Source: Amycolatopsis sp. CA-128772
Lineage (GTDB): Bacteria > Actinomycetota > Actinomycetes > Mycobacteriales > Pseudonocardiaceae
Direction of reading: 5' to 3'
DNA length: 59,528 bases
Assembly: GCF_002904295.1 (NCBI RefSeq)
Contig: NZ_PPHG01000006.1
Location: 1-59,528 of the forward strand
Shown here: in pieces, positions 44,982 through 52,628 of the stretch
Layout: the number at the start of each line of letters is the position of its first letter
How positions within the stretch are numbered: position 1 is the stretch's first letter
Translations under genes and position numbers: made by a program
The notes under the pieces: generated by a model
The model's database searches: none
What the model was told of the DNA's origin: nothing
The model's input: only the letters and a program-made list of their open reading frames with translations

Positions 44982-45097
44982 CTGTCCATGCCTTCCGGGC
45001 GCTGGCGGTGTTCGTGCGCTTCCGACGTCCGGTGGGCGCGTGCGGTTCCCCGGACGTGGCTGCAGCATTGTGCAAGCTCGGACGGTACGGCATGGAA

Positions 45098-45146
45098 CCG
45101 GCTCCCGGATCATGACGACGCGAACCCGTCACGATCCGGGAGCCGG
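45098..45146 (-). terminator. Terminator hairpin after the first GH25 gene
   Basis: CCGGCTCCCGGATC (45098-45111) and GATCCGGGAGCCGG (45133-45146) form a perfect 14-bp stem with a 21-nt loop, 11 nt past the stop of the minus-strand lysozyme gene. Confidence 0.7.
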
Positions 45147-45156
45147 CGAAGGTGGA

Positions 45157-46026
45157 TCAGCCGTTGGCGAGGGCCTGGAGCCGGTCGTAGGCACCGTTGA
45201 AGGTGTCCTGGTCGAGCGGGCTCGAGGTGTACTGCCAGACGGTGTGGAAACTCCAGTTGAAGGGCAGGGTGCCGACCGACGAGGAGTACCGCGCGACCCA
45301 CAGCGGGGCGGTGCTGGAGAAGTCACCGCTCACGCACTGGCCCCACCAGTTCGTCGACGTGTAGATCGCCGGGTACCGGCCGGTCTTGGCGTGGTAGGTG
45401 TCGTGGAAGTCGAGGATCCACGCCGTCATCGCCGCCTTGCTCAGCCCGTAGCAGGTCGCGCCGTACGGGTTGTACTCCATGTCCAGCGCCCCGGGCAGCG
45501 TCCGGCCGTCCTTCGACCAGCCACCGCCGTGCGCGACGAAGTACGTCGCCTGCGCCGCGCCGCTCGAGGTGTTCGGCGTGGCGAAGTGGTACGCGCCGCG
45601 GATGAAGCCCTGGTTGTAGGAGCCGTTGTACTGCTGCGCGAAGTACGGGTTCGTGTAGTTGGTGCTCTCGGTGGCCTTGGTCCAGACGAATCGCTTGCCC
45701 TGGTTCCACCAGCTCGCCCAGTCGACGTTGCCCTGGTAGCTGGCGACGTCCATGCCGGCCACCGTGGCCAGCACCTGGTTCGGGATGGCCTGCGCCGGCT
45801 GCGGTTGCTGCGCTGCCTGCTGCGTCGCCGGTGTCGACTTGTCGCCTTCGACGCGCCGGATCTGCGACCCCAGCTCGTGGTTGTGCTGCGCGATGTCCGC
45901 GTTGATCGCGGCCACGGGGTCGACTTCGGGGGAGAAGGTCGTCGCCTGGGCCGTGCCGCCGAGCAGGAGCAGCGTGGCCGGGACGACGAGGGCGGCGAAC
46001 AGCCGCCTTCTTCGGGAAGTGGACAT
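45157..46026 (-). CDS. Secreted GH25 lysozyme (N,O-diacetylmuramidase), copy 1
   Basis: A 289-residue protein with signal peptide MSTSRRRRLFAALVVPATLL (cleavage near residue 28), a spacer and a GH25 domain: catalytic-site DVASYQG (Asp93), FVWTKATES, RGAYHFATP, ALDMEYNPYG with the DxE pair, and YTSTNWW. Cuts peptidoglycan outside the cell. ATG 46026 gives the signal peptide. A paralogue is next upstream on the same strand; they likely arose by tandem duplication. A GCGGCT/AGCCGC stem lies in the leader at 46059-46080. Confidence 0.93.
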   Translation of the reverse strand: MSTSRRRRLFAALVVPATLLLLGGTAQATTFSPEVDPVAAINADIAQHNHELGSQIRRVEGDKSTPATQQAAQQPQPAQAIPNQVLATVAGMDVASYQGNVDWASWWNQGKRFVWTKATESTNYTNPYFAQQYNGSYNQGFIRGAYHFATPNTSSGAAQATYFVAHGGGWSKDGRTLPGALDMEYNPYGATCYGLSKAAMTAWILDFHDTYHAKTGRYPAIYTSTNWWGQCVSGDFSSTAPLWVARYSSSVGTLPFNWSFHTVWQYTSSPLDQDTFNGAYDRLQALANG

Positions 46027-46218
46027 GTCGGATCCCTTCACAGATACCCTCGCGGTGAGCGGCTTACTGCAGGTAGCCGCCCGTGCACGATTGTTGAGGA
46101 CGTCGTGGCGTTTGTCACTCAGTTCCGTGAAATTGGGTATACGTGTGGGTGATTTTCTCGGGAAGTCGATCTTCAATTGGTGACTGGTTAACACCTATTA
46201 ATCGAGACGCTGGTCCGA

Positions 46219-47028
46219 TCAGCCTAACGCGAGCGCCAGCAGCCGGTCCGCCGAGCCGTTGAACCAGTTCTGGTCGCCGGGCAGCGAACCGCGGTCGGCG
46301 AACTGCCAGATCGTGTGGATGCTCCAGCTCGCCGGCAGCTCGCCGATGAAGGTGTTGTAGCGCGCGATCCACAGCGGGTTGCCGCCGAACCCGGCGTTGT
46401 TCGCGGTGCAGCGCTTCCACCAGCTCGTCGACGTGTAGATCGTCGGCAGCCGGCCGGTCACCGCGAAGTAGGTGTCGGAGAAGTCGTGGATCCAGGTGAC
46501 CATGCCCGCGGCGTCCTTGCCGTAACAGGTTTCGCCGTACGGGTTGTACTCCGCGTCGAGCGCGCCCGGCAGCGTCTTGCCGTCGGCCGACCAGCCGCCG
46601 CCGTGGGCCAGGAAGTACCGCGCCTGCGACGCGCCGTCGGAGATGTCCGGCCGCGCGAAGTGGTAGGCGCCGCGGATGATCCCGGCGGTGTAGGACCCGT
46701 TGTACTGCTGGGCGAACTGCGGGTTGACGAACCCGGTGCCCTCGGTCGCCTTGACGTAGACGAACTTGGCGCCCGACCCCGCCGCGCCGGACCAGTCGAC
46801 CGGGCCCTGGTGCCCGCTGACGTCGTGGCCGAGCTGCTGGTCGTCGCCCCCGTACAGCACGTCGGGCGGTTCGCCGACGCCCTCGACCTTGGCGATCTGC
46901 GAACCCGCGTAGTGGTCCTCGGCGCCGGCGTAGCCGTCCGCGACGCTCGCCGGGGCCGGCCCGGCGAGGAGCAGGACAGCGGCGGCGAAGGGCACCAGCG
47001 AACGACGTTTCACCCTCTTGCACCCCAT
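46219..47028 (-). CDS. Secreted GH25 lysozyme, copy 2
   Basis: A 269-residue paralogue of the previous lysozyme: signal peptide (MGCKRVKRRSLVPFAAAVLLLAG), GHDVSGHQG (Asp69), FVYVKATEG, RGAYHFARP, ALDAEYNPYG and YTSTSWW. Spacer shorter than copy 1. Same strand, separated by a 192-bp AT-richer gap with a likely own promoter for copy 1, so they are not tightly cotranscribed. Confidence 0.93.
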   Translation of the reverse strand: MGCKRVKRRSLVPFAAAVLLLAGPAPASVADGYAGAEDHYAGSQIAKVEGVGEPPDVLYGGDDQQLGHDVSGHQGPVDWSGAAGSGAKFVYVKATEGTGFVNPQFAQQYNGSYTAGIIRGAYHFARPDISDGASQARYFLAHGGGWSADGKTLPGALDAEYNPYGETCYGKDAAGMVTWIHDFSDTYFAVTGRLPTIYTSTSWWKRCTANNAGFGGNPLWIARYNTFIGELPASWSIHTIWQFADRGSLPGDQNWFNGSADRLLALALG

Positions 47029-47118
47029 CCGTCTCGTCAGACTTCTTCAGTCTCACGATGCACCCGAGCCGCCGGATCGGCGACTCGGGTGGTCACTCGA
47101 TGGACTTAGAACCGCAGG

Positions 47119-47823
47119 TCAACGCCGTTCGTCGGCGAGCGCCTTCAGCAAGTGTTCCGCGGGCACGACGGCGGTGATCAGGTCGTGCGGGTTGACCGCG
47201 ACGGGGTGGCCGCCGAGCAGGCCGACGATGTCGCGGCCGAGCACCGCGCGCGCGTGCGGCCACTCGCTCGGCACCAGCGCCTTGCGTGTGTAGGCGGGCA
47301 CCATCACCCGGCCGTCGGTGTTGTGGAAGCCGATGACGGTCCGCTGCACCGGCGACATCGCGTAGACGAACAGCGTCGCGTCGAGCACGACCTTCGGCAG
47401 GTCCGACGCCGGCCGGTGCTCGGTGCGGACGAGCTGCAGCAGGTGCTCGAGGTCGTTCGCCGGGTCCGGGAAGCCGAGCGCCTTGGGCGAAGGCCGGTAG
47501 CGGTCGTTCGGGTGGAAGTCGGCGACGACGTCCCCGACGCCGTTCACCGGGTAGGCGCCGACCACCGCCCACGACGGCACCGGGCCGTTCGGGTCGAAGG
47601 CCTCGTCGATGACGTAGAGCCAGCTGTTGGGGTTGGCGCGGGCGTTCGCGCGCATCTCCGCGGTGATCTCGGGCGTGCCGTGCTTGCCGGTGCGCCGCGC
47701 CTGCTGGCCTTCGCGCCGCGCGGCGCGGTTGTGCTTGCCGTGCCTGCCGGGGCGATCGGCTCCGCTTCCGGTGGGCTGCTGCGAAACCATCCGATCCGCC
47801 TCGTCCCGCTGCGCCATCGTCAT
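47119..47823 (-). CDS. Type VII secretion-associated (SseB-like) protein
   Basis: The 234-residue protein has a charged, disordered N-terminus (RPGRHGKHNRAARREGQQARRTGKHG) followed by a domain with SWLYVIDEAF, PSWAVVGAYPVNGVGDV, NDRYRPSPKALGFPDPANDLEHLLQLVRTEH and VMVPAYTRKALVPSEWP. This pattern matches Streptomyces proteins annotated as type VII secretion system-associated. Cytosolic. No other ESX gene adjoins; the ESX-like locus is 40 kb away. ATG 47823 or ATG 47817 could start it. Confidence 0.75.
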   Translation of the reverse strand: MTMAQRDEADRMVSQQPTGSGADRPGRHGKHNRAARREGQQARRTGKHGTPEITAEMRANARANPNSWLYVIDEAFDPNGPVPSWAVVGAYPVNGVGDVVADFHPNDRYRPSPKALGFPDPANDLEHLLQLVRTEHRPASDLPKVVLDATLFVYAMSPVQRTVIGFHNTDGRVMVPAYTRKALVPSEWPHARAVLGRDIVGLLGGHPVAVNPHDLITAVVPAEHLLKALADERR

Positions 47824-47867
47824 CCCCACGTCCTCGGGTGTGCCTGCCAAGTCTTGGTGCGCCACTC

Positions 47868-47880
47868 TACTGTTTGCCCA
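47868..47880 (+). promoter_or_regulatory. Candidate leaderless promoter of the SCP-like gene
   Basis: TACTGT at 47868-47873 ends 6 nt before ATG 47880; no ribosome site. Confidence 0.35.
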
Positions 47881-48260
47881 TGGCCTCTTCGCGTTCGGTC
47901 GACCCCGGACAGTTACGTGCGGCGGTGCTGGCGGTTTCCCCGTGGTTGCAGGGCGATGCGCCCGATCCGGCGCGCCCGGAACTGGCCGCGGCGGTCCGGC
48001 TGTCCCTGCGCGCGCTGGCGGCCGACGCGCCGGGCCGGACGGTCGAGGTGCGGGTGCCGCCCTTCGCCGCGGTGCAGTGCGTGGAAGGGCCGCGCCACAC
48101 CCGGGGCACCCCGCCGAACGTGATCGAAACCGACCCGCGGACGTGGCTCGAACTGGCGACCGGCCGGCTGGACTGGACCACGGCGGTGGCGGACGGCCGG
48201 GTGACCGCATCGGGCACCCGGGCCGACCTTTCCCACTGGCTCCCCCTCGTCCGGTTCTGA
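47880..48260 (+). CDS. Sterol-carrier-family protein (Rv0807-like)
   Basis: The 126-residue protein MASSRSVDPGQLRAAVLAVSPWL ... VEVRVPPFAAVQCVEGPRHTRGTPPNVIETDPRTWLELATGRLDWTTAVADGRVTASGTRADLSHWLPL has the SCP2-like signature of a small protein found close to purF in mycobacteria. It may bind a lipid; no enzyme motif is visible. Its position between purL and purF is conserved. Confidence 0.85.
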   Translation: MASSRSVDPGQLRAAVLAVSPWLQGDAPDPARPELAAAVRLSLRALAADAPGRTVEVRVPPFAAVQCVEGPRHTRGTPPNVIETDPRTWLELATGRLDWTTAVADGRVTASGTRADLSHWLPLVRF

Positions 48261-48277
48261 CGGACGGGGAGCGCGGG

Positions 48278-49111
48278 TCACGGCTTGCGGCCGACTCCGC
48301 CGGCGATCGTCCGCTGCGCGACGTTGAGCTCCTTGAGCCGCGGGCCGTCCGGCCACCAGTCGGCGCACAGGGTCACGCCCGGTTCGACCATTTCGAGCCC
48401 GGGGAACAGCTCCTCGATCTCCTTGTGCGTCCGGAAGGTGCCGGAGCCCATCGGGCTGTGCAGGAAGAAGTCCTCCATCCGGCGCGCGGTCGCGGAGTCC
48501 TCGTTCTCCGGGTCGAAGAAGTGGCTGAGCCCGACGAAGGAACCGGACGGCAGGGCGTCGACGTACTCCCGCATGATCTCGGCCGGCCGGGCGGATTCGC
48601 CGTTGTAGTGGTGCAGCGTGCCCATCTGCAGCAGGACCAGCGGCTGGCTGAAGTCGATGTGCTCGCGCACGACCTCGTTCTCGAGGATCCGCTGCGGCTC
48701 GAAGATGTCCTCGGCGACGAAGTGGGTGTGCTCGTTCTCCTCCAGCAGCGCCCGGCCGTGCGCGAGGACCACCGGGTCGTTGTCGACGTAGACGACCTTG
48801 GTCTCCGGGTTGATCCGCTGGACGACCTGGTGGGTGTTCTCCGCCGTCGGCAGGCCGGAGCCGAGGTCGAGGAACTGGGTGATGCCGGTCTGGCTGGCGA
48901 GGAAGCGGCAGGCGCGGATGAGGAAGCCGCGGTTCTCGAACGCCAGGTCCTGAGCCTCCGGAGCGGCCTTCTGCACCTTGTGCAGGACCTCCCGGTCGAT
49001 CTCGTAGTTGTCCTTCCCGAGCAGGAAGGCGTCGTACACGCGCGCGATGCTCGCTCGGGTCGGGTCGACCCCCACGGGAACTCGTTCGGTCCGGGTCGCG
49101 GCGTCGGGCAT
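48278..49111 (-). CDS. SAM-dependent methyltransferase, DUF574 family (copy 2)
   Basis: DUF574 methyltransferase of 277 residues: RASIARVYDAFLLGKDNYEID, SAM motif DLGSGLPTAENTHQ, VVYVDNDPVVLAHGRALL and CADWWPDGPRL near the end. Paralogue of the gene at 9.0-9.8 kb. Divergent from an XRE-DUF5753 regulator, with a shared 164-bp promoter region containing palindrome CTACGTAG. The grouping DUF574/XRE/DUF397 is recurrent in filamentous actinobacteria. Methyl acceptor unknown. Confidence 0.88.
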   Translation of the reverse strand: MPDAATRTERVPVGVDPTRASIARVYDAFLLGKDNYEIDREVLHKVQKAAPEAQDLAFENRGFLIRACRFLASQTGITQFLDLGSGLPTAENTHQVVQRINPETKVVYVDNDPVVLAHGRALLEENEHTHFVAEDIFEPQRILENEVVREHIDFSQPLVLLQMGTLHHYNGESARPAEIMREYVDALPSGSFVGLSHFFDPENEDSATARRMEDFFLHSPMGSGTFRTHKEIEELFPGLEMVEPGVTLCADWWPDGPRLKELNVAQRTIAGGVGRKP

Positions 49112-49149
49112 GTTGAACCTCGCAAGTTTTGTGTCGAAAGTCTCGTACC

Positions 49150-49157
49150 CTACGTAG
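49150..49157. promoter_or_regulatory. CTACGTAG palindrome in the DUF574-XRE divergent region
   Basis: CTACGTAG, followed by GAGTAGGACTAC, in the gap between the divergent genes, 39 nt upstream of the methyltransferase start. Possible operator for the XRE protein. Weak. Confidence 0.25.
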
Positions 49158-49275
49158 AGTAGGACTACACACGCACGCGGTAAACCGGGTCACCTCTTTG
49201 CGCAGGACGGCCCAACGTGTACTTTCGGTAGTCGGGCTAGAACCCCCTGGTGACGTGAGCGCGGAAGGTCCGGGA

Positions 49276-50154
49276 ATGAACGCGGTGAACGCGTCCGCAG
49301 GTGAACAGAACATCGGCCCCACGGCACGCCGGATGATCCTGGGCTCGCAGCTACGCCGGCTCCGGGAAGAGGCGGGTATCACCCGTCAGCAGGCCGGTTA
49401 CAACATCCGTGGGTCCGAGTCGAAGATCAGCCGGCTCGAGCTGGGCCGCGTCGGGTTCAAGGAACGCGACGTCACCGACCTGCTCACGATGTACGGCGTC
49501 GACGACCCGACCGAGCGCCGGACCTTCCTCGAGATGGTCAAGCAGTCGAACGAACCAGGCTGGTGGCGGCGCTTCGGCGACACCATGCCGAACTGGTTCA
49601 CCGACCTCGTCGGCCTCGAAGAAGCCGCCGCGCGAATCCAGATCTGGGAGCCGATCTACGTCTCCGGGCTGCTGCAGATCGAGCCGTACGCGCGGGCGAT
49701 CTTCAGCCACGGCCGTCCGGAGATGGCCGACGAGCGGGTCGACCAGCTCGTCGCGCTGCGGATGCGGCGGCAGAAGATGTTCAGCAGGCCGGACGCGCCG
49801 CGCGTCTGGATGGTGCTCGACGAATCGGTGCTGTACCGCCCGATCGGCGGCCTGAAGGTCCTCAAGCAGCAGATCGAATTCCTGCTCGAGATGAGCGCGC
49901 TGCCGCACGTGTCGGTCCAGGTGCTGCCGTACTCGCGCAGCGGCCTGTCGGCCGAGCACGCGTTTTCGCTGCTGCGGTTCGGCGAGCCGGAACTGCCGAA
50001 CATCGCCTACGTCGAATACCTGACCGGCGCGCACTACATCGAGAAGCGCGAAGAGATCGAAAAGTACAGCCGCGCGCTCGACATGCTGGCCGTGGACGCG
50101 GAGACTCCGGAGCGGAGCCGGTCCATGCTCGGCAAGCGGCGCCAAGAGATCTGA
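49276..50154 (+). CDS. XRE-family regulator with DUF5753 domain
   Basis: A 292-residue regulator with an N-terminal helix-turn-helix (LGSQLRRLREEAGITRQQAGYNIRGSESKISRLELGR) and a C-terminal DUF5753 domain (WFTDLVGLEEAAARIQIWEPIYVSGLLQIEPYARAI ... VWMVLDESVLYRPIGG). WhiJ-like proteins of this type pair with small DUF397 proteins and influence development in Streptomyces. The DUF397 gene lies 270 bp downstream. A GTG about 20 nt upstream is an alternative start. Confidence 0.92.
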   Translation: MNAVNASAGEQNIGPTARRMILGSQLRRLREEAGITRQQAGYNIRGSESKISRLELGRVGFKERDVTDLLTMYGVDDPTERRTFLEMVKQSNEPGWWRRFGDTMPNWFTDLVGLEEAAARIQIWEPIYVSGLLQIEPYARAIFSHGRPEMADERVDQLVALRMRRQKMFSRPDAPRVWMVLDESVLYRPIGGLKVLKQQIEFLLEMSALPHVSVQVLPYSRSGLSAEHAFSLLRFGEPELPNIAYVEYLTGAHYIEKREEIEKYSRALDMLAVDAETPERSRSMLGKRRQEI

Positions 50155-50303
50155 GCCGCTCGGTAGCACCACCGCGACTTCGGTCCGTAACCGTTTTTGC
50201 CCTCGTGATCGGTAACCAAGGGTAGCGATTACGCCATTCGTGCAATTGTCTGTCACCCGATGGGTTAACGAGTGTGCGGTGATACTTTACTGTCCGAGAA
50301 CCT

Positions 50304-50386
50304 TGCAAGAAATTCTGCACGTGCATTTACCGCTGCATGCGAACGTGCTAGTCTCCGATACGCGGGCAAATGCACATGCAGATGCA
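50304..50386. promoter_or_regulatory. TGCA-motif cluster and promoter upstream of the DUF397 gene
   Basis: TGCA occurs seven times in 83 bp (50304, 50316, 50322, 50334, 50371, 50377, 50383), often as ATGCAT or GTGCA half-sites, in a low-GC patch. Within it TTTACC (50326-50331) and TAGTCT (50349-50354), 17 bp apart, resemble -35/-10 boxes; the spacer contains ATGCGAACGTGC. The cluster is well placed as an operator for the XRE-DUF5753 protein. Binding is inferred. The whole gap 50155-50423 holds no gene. Confidence 0.5.
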
Positions 50387-50423
50387 TCGGCCCGGAAAGA
50401 TCTTCCGCTTCGAGAGGTGGATC

Positions 50424-50663
50424 ATGGCTGAGCGATTCGAGAACGGCATCCCGGCCGATCGGCTGTCCGGTGCCCAATGGCGCAAGGCGAGCTACAGCGG
50501 CGCGGTCGGCAACTGCGTCGAGGTCGCGCCGCTGACCAACGGGGAGATCGCGATGCGCAACTCGCGCTTCCCGACCGGTCCGGCGCTCGTGTACACGCGT
50601 GCGGAGATGGCGGCGTTCCTGGCGGGTGCCAAGGACGGCGAATTCGACGATGTCCTCGGCTGA
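50424..50663 (+). CDS. DUF397 small protein
   Basis: A 79-residue protein (MAERFENGIPADRLSGAQWRKASYSGAVGNCVEVAPLTNGEIAMRNSRFPTGPALVYTRAEMAAFLAGAKDGEF) with the DUF397 core WRKASYSG...NCVEVA and MRNSRFP. These partner with XRE-DUF5753 regulators, probably antagonising them. ATG 50424 has GAGAGGTGG upstream. The 3' end overlaps the next small gene by 14 nt. Confidence 0.93.
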   Translation: MAERFENGIPADRLSGAQWRKASYSGAVGNCVEVAPLTNGEIAMRNSRFPTGPALVYTRAEMAAFLAGAKDGEFDDVLG

Positions 50664-50955
50664 GGCCGTCGCCCCCGTCTTCGACATCGAAACCGGACTG
50701 CAGGAGCTGGTGGCACGCGGCTACCAGTTCGTGCACCCGGCCGACGAGCGCGGTGAGGTCCTCGCCGTCGTCGGCGTGCGGGTGCACGACGACGTGGTGG
50801 ACGTGGTGCGGCTCAACGCCGAAGACGACGTCGTGGCGACCAGGATGCCCGGTACCGAAGAGAACATCTTCGAGCCGGAGCGGTGGTTGTGGTACCGCCG
50901 CGGCGAGGGCGCGCAGGTGCTGACGGAGGTCCTCTCCCTGCCGGACGCGTGCTAG
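50650..50955 (+). CDS. Conserved hypothetical, 101 aa
   Basis: MSSAEAVAPVFDIETGLQEL followed by GYQFVHPADERGEVLAVVGVRVHDDVVDVVRLNAEDDVVATRMPGTEENIFEPERWLWYRRGEGAQVLTEVLSLPD. No family is recognised beyond hypothetical actinobacterial proteins near DUF397 genes. No membrane segment or signal. ATG 50650 overlaps the DUF397 stop, so it is translationally coupled to it. Confidence 0.7.
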   Translation: MSSAEAVAPVFDIETGLQELVARGYQFVHPADERGEVLAVVGVRVHDDVVDVVRLNAEDDVVATRMPGTEENIFEPERWLWYRRGEGAQVLTEVLSLPDAC

Positions 50956-51030
50956 ACGTGCAGGCTCGCGGCGCCCGTCCGAAGTGGTCAGTGCCACGTC
51001 GGGCGGGGCCTGGCCGGCGATCGGACCGTT

Positions 51031-51036
51031 TACACT
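51031..51036 (+). promoter_or_regulatory. Candidate -10 box of purF-purM
   Basis: TACACT, 38 nt before the purF start; AGGAG (51062-51066) provides the ribosome site. So purF, unlike purD/B/C/L, seems to have a leader. Confidence 0.35.
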
Positions 51037-51073
51037 GAAATCGGCCTGACCACGTCTTCCCAGGAGCTCCTCG

Positions 51074-52600
51074 GTGGTTTCCGACCCGCAAGTCGTGTCC
51101 GACCAGCCCGACCCGGAACCCCGTGAGGAGTGTGGCGTCTTCGGCGTCTGGGCTCCCGGGGAAGAAGTCGCGAAGCTGACCTACTACGGCCTCTACGCCC
51201 TGCAGCACCGGGGCCAGGAGGCCGCCGGCATCTCCGTCTCCGACGGCTCGCAGATCGTGGTCTTCAAGGACCTCGGCCTGGTCAGCCAGGTGTTCGACGA
51301 GCAGATCCTGCAGTCGCTGCAGGGCCACATCGCCGTCGGGCACTGCCGGTACTCGACCACCGGCGCGACCATCTGGGAGAACGCGCAGCCGATCTTCCGC
51401 ACCACCGAGACCGGCAGCGGCCTCTCCTTCGCGCACAACGGCAACCTCGTCAACACGGCCGAACTGCGCGAACGCACCATCGAAGCGGGCCTCAAGCCGC
51501 ACGCGGGCCTGACCGGCTCGTCGAGCGACTCCGACCTGATCTGCGGCCTGCTCGCCGCGAACGCCGCCGACAAGGGCATCGAGGCCGCAGCCATGGAGCT
51601 GCTGCCCACCCTCAAGGGCGCCTTCTGCCTGGTGTTCTCCGACGAGAACACGCTGTACGCGGCCCGTGACCCGCACGGCGTGCACCCGCTGGTGCTCGGC
51701 CGGCTCGAGCGCGGCTGGGTCGTCTCCAGCGAGACCGCGGGCCTCGACATCGTCGGCGCGTCCTTCGTCCGCGAGGTCGAGCCCGGCGAGCTCATCGCCA
51801 TCGACGCCGCGGGCCTGCGGTCCTCCCGGTTCGCGAACCCGGACCCCAAGGGCTGCGTTTTCGAGTACGTCTACCTGGCCCGCCCCGACACCACGATCGC
51901 CGGCCGGGGCGTGCACGCGACCCGCGTCGAGATCGGCCGCCGGCTGGCCGGCGAGCAGCCGGTCGAGGCCGACCTGGTGATGCCCGTGCCGGAGTCCGGC
52001 ACCCCGGCCGCGATCGGCTACGCGCAGGGCTCGGGCATCCCCTACGGCACCGGCCTGGTCAAGAACGCCTACGTCGGGCGCACGTTCATCCAGCCGTCGC
52101 AGACCATCCGCCAGCTGGGCATCCGGCTCAAGCTGAACCCGTTGCGGGACGTCATCCGCGGCAAGCGCCTGGTCGTGGTGGACGACTCGATCGTCCGCGG
52201 CAACACCCAGCGCGCGCTCGTCCGGATGCTGCGGGAGGCCGGCGCGCTCGAGGTGCACGTCCGGATCGCGTCGCCGCCCGTGCGCTGGCCGTGCTTCTAC
52301 GGCATCGACTTCGCGTCGCGGGCCGAGCTGGTCGCGAACGGCGTCGACACCGACGGCATCCGGCGCTCGATCGGAGCCGACTCCCTGGGCTACATTTCCC
52401 TGGACGGCCTGGTCGCGGCTACGGAACAGCCGAAGTCGCGGCTGTGCACGGCGTGCTTCTCCGGCGAGTACCCGATCCCCCTGCCGGAGGACGCGCTGAT
52501 CGGGAAGCACCTGCTCGAAAGCCTCGACGCGGTCAATGGCGCGGCGACCCCGGTCAGCCCCGCCGGGTACGGTGCCGAAGACGCCGTCCGGCGTCCCTGA
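51074..52600 (+). CDS. purF: Amidophosphoribosyltransferase (PurF)
   Basis: First committed enzyme of purine synthesis, making phosphoribosylamine from PRPP and glutamine. The 508-residue precursor has a 19-residue propeptide ending before Cys20 (REE-CGVFGVW), the N-terminal nucleophile after cleavage. The glutaminase domain is followed by the PRPP-binding motif VVVDDSIVRGNT (about residues 366-377). The CTACFSGEYP motif near the C-terminus supplies cysteines of the 4Fe-4S cluster seen in Gram-positive PurF. GTG start. Confidence 0.97.
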   Translation: MVSDPQVVSDQPDPEPREECGVFGVWAPGEEVAKLTYYGLYALQHRGQEAAGISVSDGSQIVVFKDLGLVSQVFDEQILQSLQGHIAVGHCRYSTTGATIWENAQPIFRTTETGSGLSFAHNGNLVNTAELRERTIEAGLKPHAGLTGSSSDSDLICGLLAANAADKGIEAAAMELLPTLKGAFCLVFSDENTLYAARDPHGVHPLVLGRLERGWVVSSETAGLDIVGASFVREVEPGELIAIDAAGLRSSRFANPDPKGCVFEYVYLARPDTTIAGRGVHATRVEIGRRLAGEQPVEADLVMPVPESGTPAAIGYAQGSGIPYGTGLVKNAYVGRTFIQPSQTIRQLGIRLKLNPLRDVIRGKRLVVVDDSIVRGNTQRALVRMLREAGALEVHVRIASPPVRWPCFYGIDFASRAELVANGVDTDGIRRSIGADSLGYISLDGLVAATEQPKSRLCTACFSGEYPIPLPEDALIGKHLLESLDAVNGAATPVSPAGYGAEDAVRRP

Positions 52601-52628
52601 GTTCCTTCCAGTAGGGAGTCCGTCCACC

